The translations under genes and the position numbers were made by a program. From Adenanthera pavonina (Eukaryota; Streptophyta; Magnoliopsida; Fabales; Fabaceae), in NCBI GenBank assembly GCA_026686845.1, contig JAIVEN010000022.1, forward strand, positions 21,426,001-21,490,000: 64,000 nucleotides of DNA, in the 5' to 3' direction. A model generated the notes under the pieces. That model was given only the letters and a program-made list of their open reading frames with translations, had not been told where the DNA came from and did not search any database. The first letter of the stretch is position 1. The number at the start of each line of letters is the position of its first letter. Positions 61,955 to 64,000 of the stretch are shown here, in pieces.

Positions 61955-62137
61955 GGCTTTGAAGATCTGAAAACAAGAGAGACAATAAAATGAAATGCAT
62001 TGGAAGCAATCTTGGATTTGATCTGACCACTTCTAGGAATTGGCCCTGTGCCTTTGAAAGTACTCTTGGCAACTTGAGAAGCTGAAACATGAATCACCCT
62101 ACTATTATATTGTATCAGAAACTCGATCAATTTCCCT
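61955..62137 (-). other. Candidate small coding remnant, no in-frame ATG
   Basis: A - strand frame is open for about 60 codons between TAA near 62136 and TAG near 61955. It contains HVSASQVAKSTFKGTGPIPR and KSKIASNAFHF. The composition looks more protein-like than the neighbouring AT-rich frames, and a TATA-like CCTATATATATCCC lies upstream near 62205-62218 on the same strand. There is no ATG in this frame; a nearby ATG (about 62166) is in another frame. I do not recognise a family; a short secreted-peptide-like gene, a spliced exon or chance are all possible. Confidence 0.2.
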
Positions 62138-62220
62138 TAGAAACTGGAGATCTAGCAAGTAAGACATTGTGCTATTAGACTTGTGAAAATGTGGATAAGG
62201 TGATGGGATATATATAGGGC

Positions 62221-63866
62221 TCGTTTGGTTTTCAATTAGTTAAAAATGAGTTTTGATAGAATTGAATTTGCAATATAGTTATAATAAAAATTGATTTGTA
62301 CTAACATGTTTATGTTTGGATGATTTATTTGAAAATTGGTTTTGACAAAACTTATAATTTTCCTCTAAATTGAGCTTAAGTTCTATCTTATGATTAATTT
62401 AATTTTTTTGGACTAAAATTTAATTTGTATTTATTTAATTGGAAACATAGTATATCTGATATAATATTTTCTTACAGGTCATTGTCTATGAAAATTAAAA
62501 TTTTGAAGGGACATTCTGGTGAATAGAAAGGAGAAATTTTATGAAAATTTTATTTTGTTAATTTTTTCATTTTTTCTCATCTTTATTAATCTATTTTTAT
62601 CTGACTTTAAAATAAATGCACATGACAACAAAGAATCAGAATGGAAAAGCATGTTCTTACCTTCTTATTCTGAAACTCCGTTTTGGGCCAAAAATGATTC
62701 TTCCGACTCTGTTTTGGGAAAAATTGAGCAAAACACATCTTGAATATATCAAAGTTTGATGCTTCAAACTTGGTTGGTATAGTGTTGCCAATCACGCACA
62801 TAGAAGCTTCTAATCAGCTTATTCCAAATCAGGAATACCACTATGGCTTACGTAGAGCCTGTGGGCGACTGCGTGCTGGGTTATTAGTAGTGTCCTTTTC
62901 AGCTCAACACACGACAACTTCATTTGATTTTTAAGGGACAAACACTGTTTTCTGGTTCTGTCTTTGGCTTCGATGCTGGTTTCTGGTAACTGGTTTTTCT
63001 TATCTGTTTCAAATATTCAGGGATCAACTTGTCTTCTTAATTTAATGACGCTTATATTTTAGCGCCTGCAAACACACCAACTTCATCTATATATATATAT
63101 GTAAATAAGCAAGGACCAACTTTGTGTACATATATACACACACACATATATACATACATATATATATATATATATCAGTAACCTTGTTTCCGGGGTATGG
63201 TTGGAAGCGGAGAAAAAGCTTACGGTGAGTCCATAGTAACAGTTGACATTGATTTTTTTTTTCTGTGCATAATTTGATTTCTCTTCACTTTAGTATTAAA
63301 ATTTTTATTTCTCTTTTTATCTTAAGTTTTGGTATTTTAAATTTATTTATTTTTATATTTTAAATATTTTAATTATTTTTTTAAAATATTAATTTTAATC
63401 TATTCAAATTTAATATAAATAATATAAACTGGATAGTGGAGAGGGGGAGTACGGAATAATTTTTTTTTTTTTATCTTGGCCAAAGGAGTAGTTAATAAAG
63501 AAATTAAGTGGAGAGAAATCCAATTTTCAATGTGTAGTAAAATTGGGTGACTAAATAATAGCGGTTTTGGTGATAAGGATGAAAATGGAGCTACGTAACT
63601 CACGAGCTGCCTACAATTTACAAATACTATGCTGAGGCTTGGTTCAAGATCAAAGGTAACAAGTAAGTACATTGTAATTAATACAAATTAACATCTGTGT
63701 TTTGGTAAACTACTTAATTATTTCTAATCTATTTGAGAAGGAAACACTTGAAGAGTTGTATTTCTTAGATGAGGGAAGAGTCGCATTTAGAGGACAATGC
63801 ACCACAAGATTCACAGCAGCCAAAAAATCTTGCAATTGGAAGTGGCCCTCTAGCAAATCAAATGGA
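62221..63866. other. AT-rich intergenic DNA, no gene established
   Basis: The 60-90 codon ORFs (for example 62519-62743, 62740-62934 and 63400-63672) lack recognisable domains and overlap one another. There is a TA/CA microsatellite cluster at 63088-63176. Confidence 0.45.
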
Positions 63867-63973
63867 AGTGGCCAGTTTTAATTTACCTTCTAAGATTAAA
63901 GCGTTGGAAGTTCTGAGAAACACTTTTGTGTAACTATAATAGTGGCCAGTTTTAATTTACCTTCTAAGATTAA
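63867..63973 (+). repeat. 33-bp exact direct repeat, 74-bp period
   Basis: The 33-base block starting AGTGGCCAGTTTTAATTTAC occurs at 63867-63899 and 63941-63973. Following text (GCGTTGGAAGTTCT / GCATTGGAAGTCCT) is also related, so a short tandem array may continue past the window edge. Confidence 0.85.
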
Positions 63974-64000
63974 CCTATATGAATAAGCATTGGAAGTCCT

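Noticed and set aside
62215..62260. hAT-type MITE end (GGGCTCGTTTGGTT)
   Set aside because: The motif is common at plant MITE ends, but no inverted partner or target duplication was found nearby.

Overview
This is plant nuclear DNA, almost certainly from a flowering plant and probably a eudicot. It is AT-rich and has one recognisable host gene, a five-exon gene for cytosolic ribosomal protein eS10 (RPS10). Nearly everything else is transposable-element DNA: two SIRE/Maximus-like Ty1/copia elements, several long LTRs that look Ty3/gypsy, plant L1-type LINE remnants, a CACTA end and several MITEs. I saw no bacterial, organellar or viral genes, no CRISPR array, no rRNA and no tRNA gene.

Layout. 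1-10684: a + strand SIRE-like element lacking only the start of its 5' LTR, with PBS, gag, pol, a spacer, a third ORF (ORF3, in the env-like position), PPT and 3' LTR. Its genes carry 12 in-frame stops and no visible indel frameshift. 10685-18200: an LTR scrap, a Stowaway MITE nested in a larger MITE, then a decayed - strand gypsy-like element with gag traces, PBS and a 2.85 kb LTR. 18270-18851: a LINE reverse-transcriptase scrap. 18852-29271: a second SIRE-like element on the - strand, lacking its 5' end, with a copia solo LTR inside ORF3. 29272-31744: a truncated second copy of that copia LTR, an unassigned stretch and one end of a CACTA transposon. 32686-37255: a long LTR containing a SIRE-like solo LTR with perfect target-site duplication. 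37290-41200: a MITE and AT-rich DNA. 41270-47749: further decayed LTRs. 49140-54115: a 5'-truncated LINE split by a 2.4 kb solo LTR. 54186-56200: RPS10 with its promoter. 56995-57607: a MITE with a perfect 10-bp target-site duplication. 57608-64000: intergenic DNA with microsatellites, two pairs of diverged duplications and one weak small-gene candidate.

RPS10 is the only gene that looks functional. The retroelement genes are related by nesting and decay, not by cooperation. The most informative feature is that the two SIRE-like copies can be compared with each other: they share a gag-to-pol change into the -1 frame, a third ORF, and an LTR/spacer sequence built from short inverted motifs. 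I found no convincing new host system.
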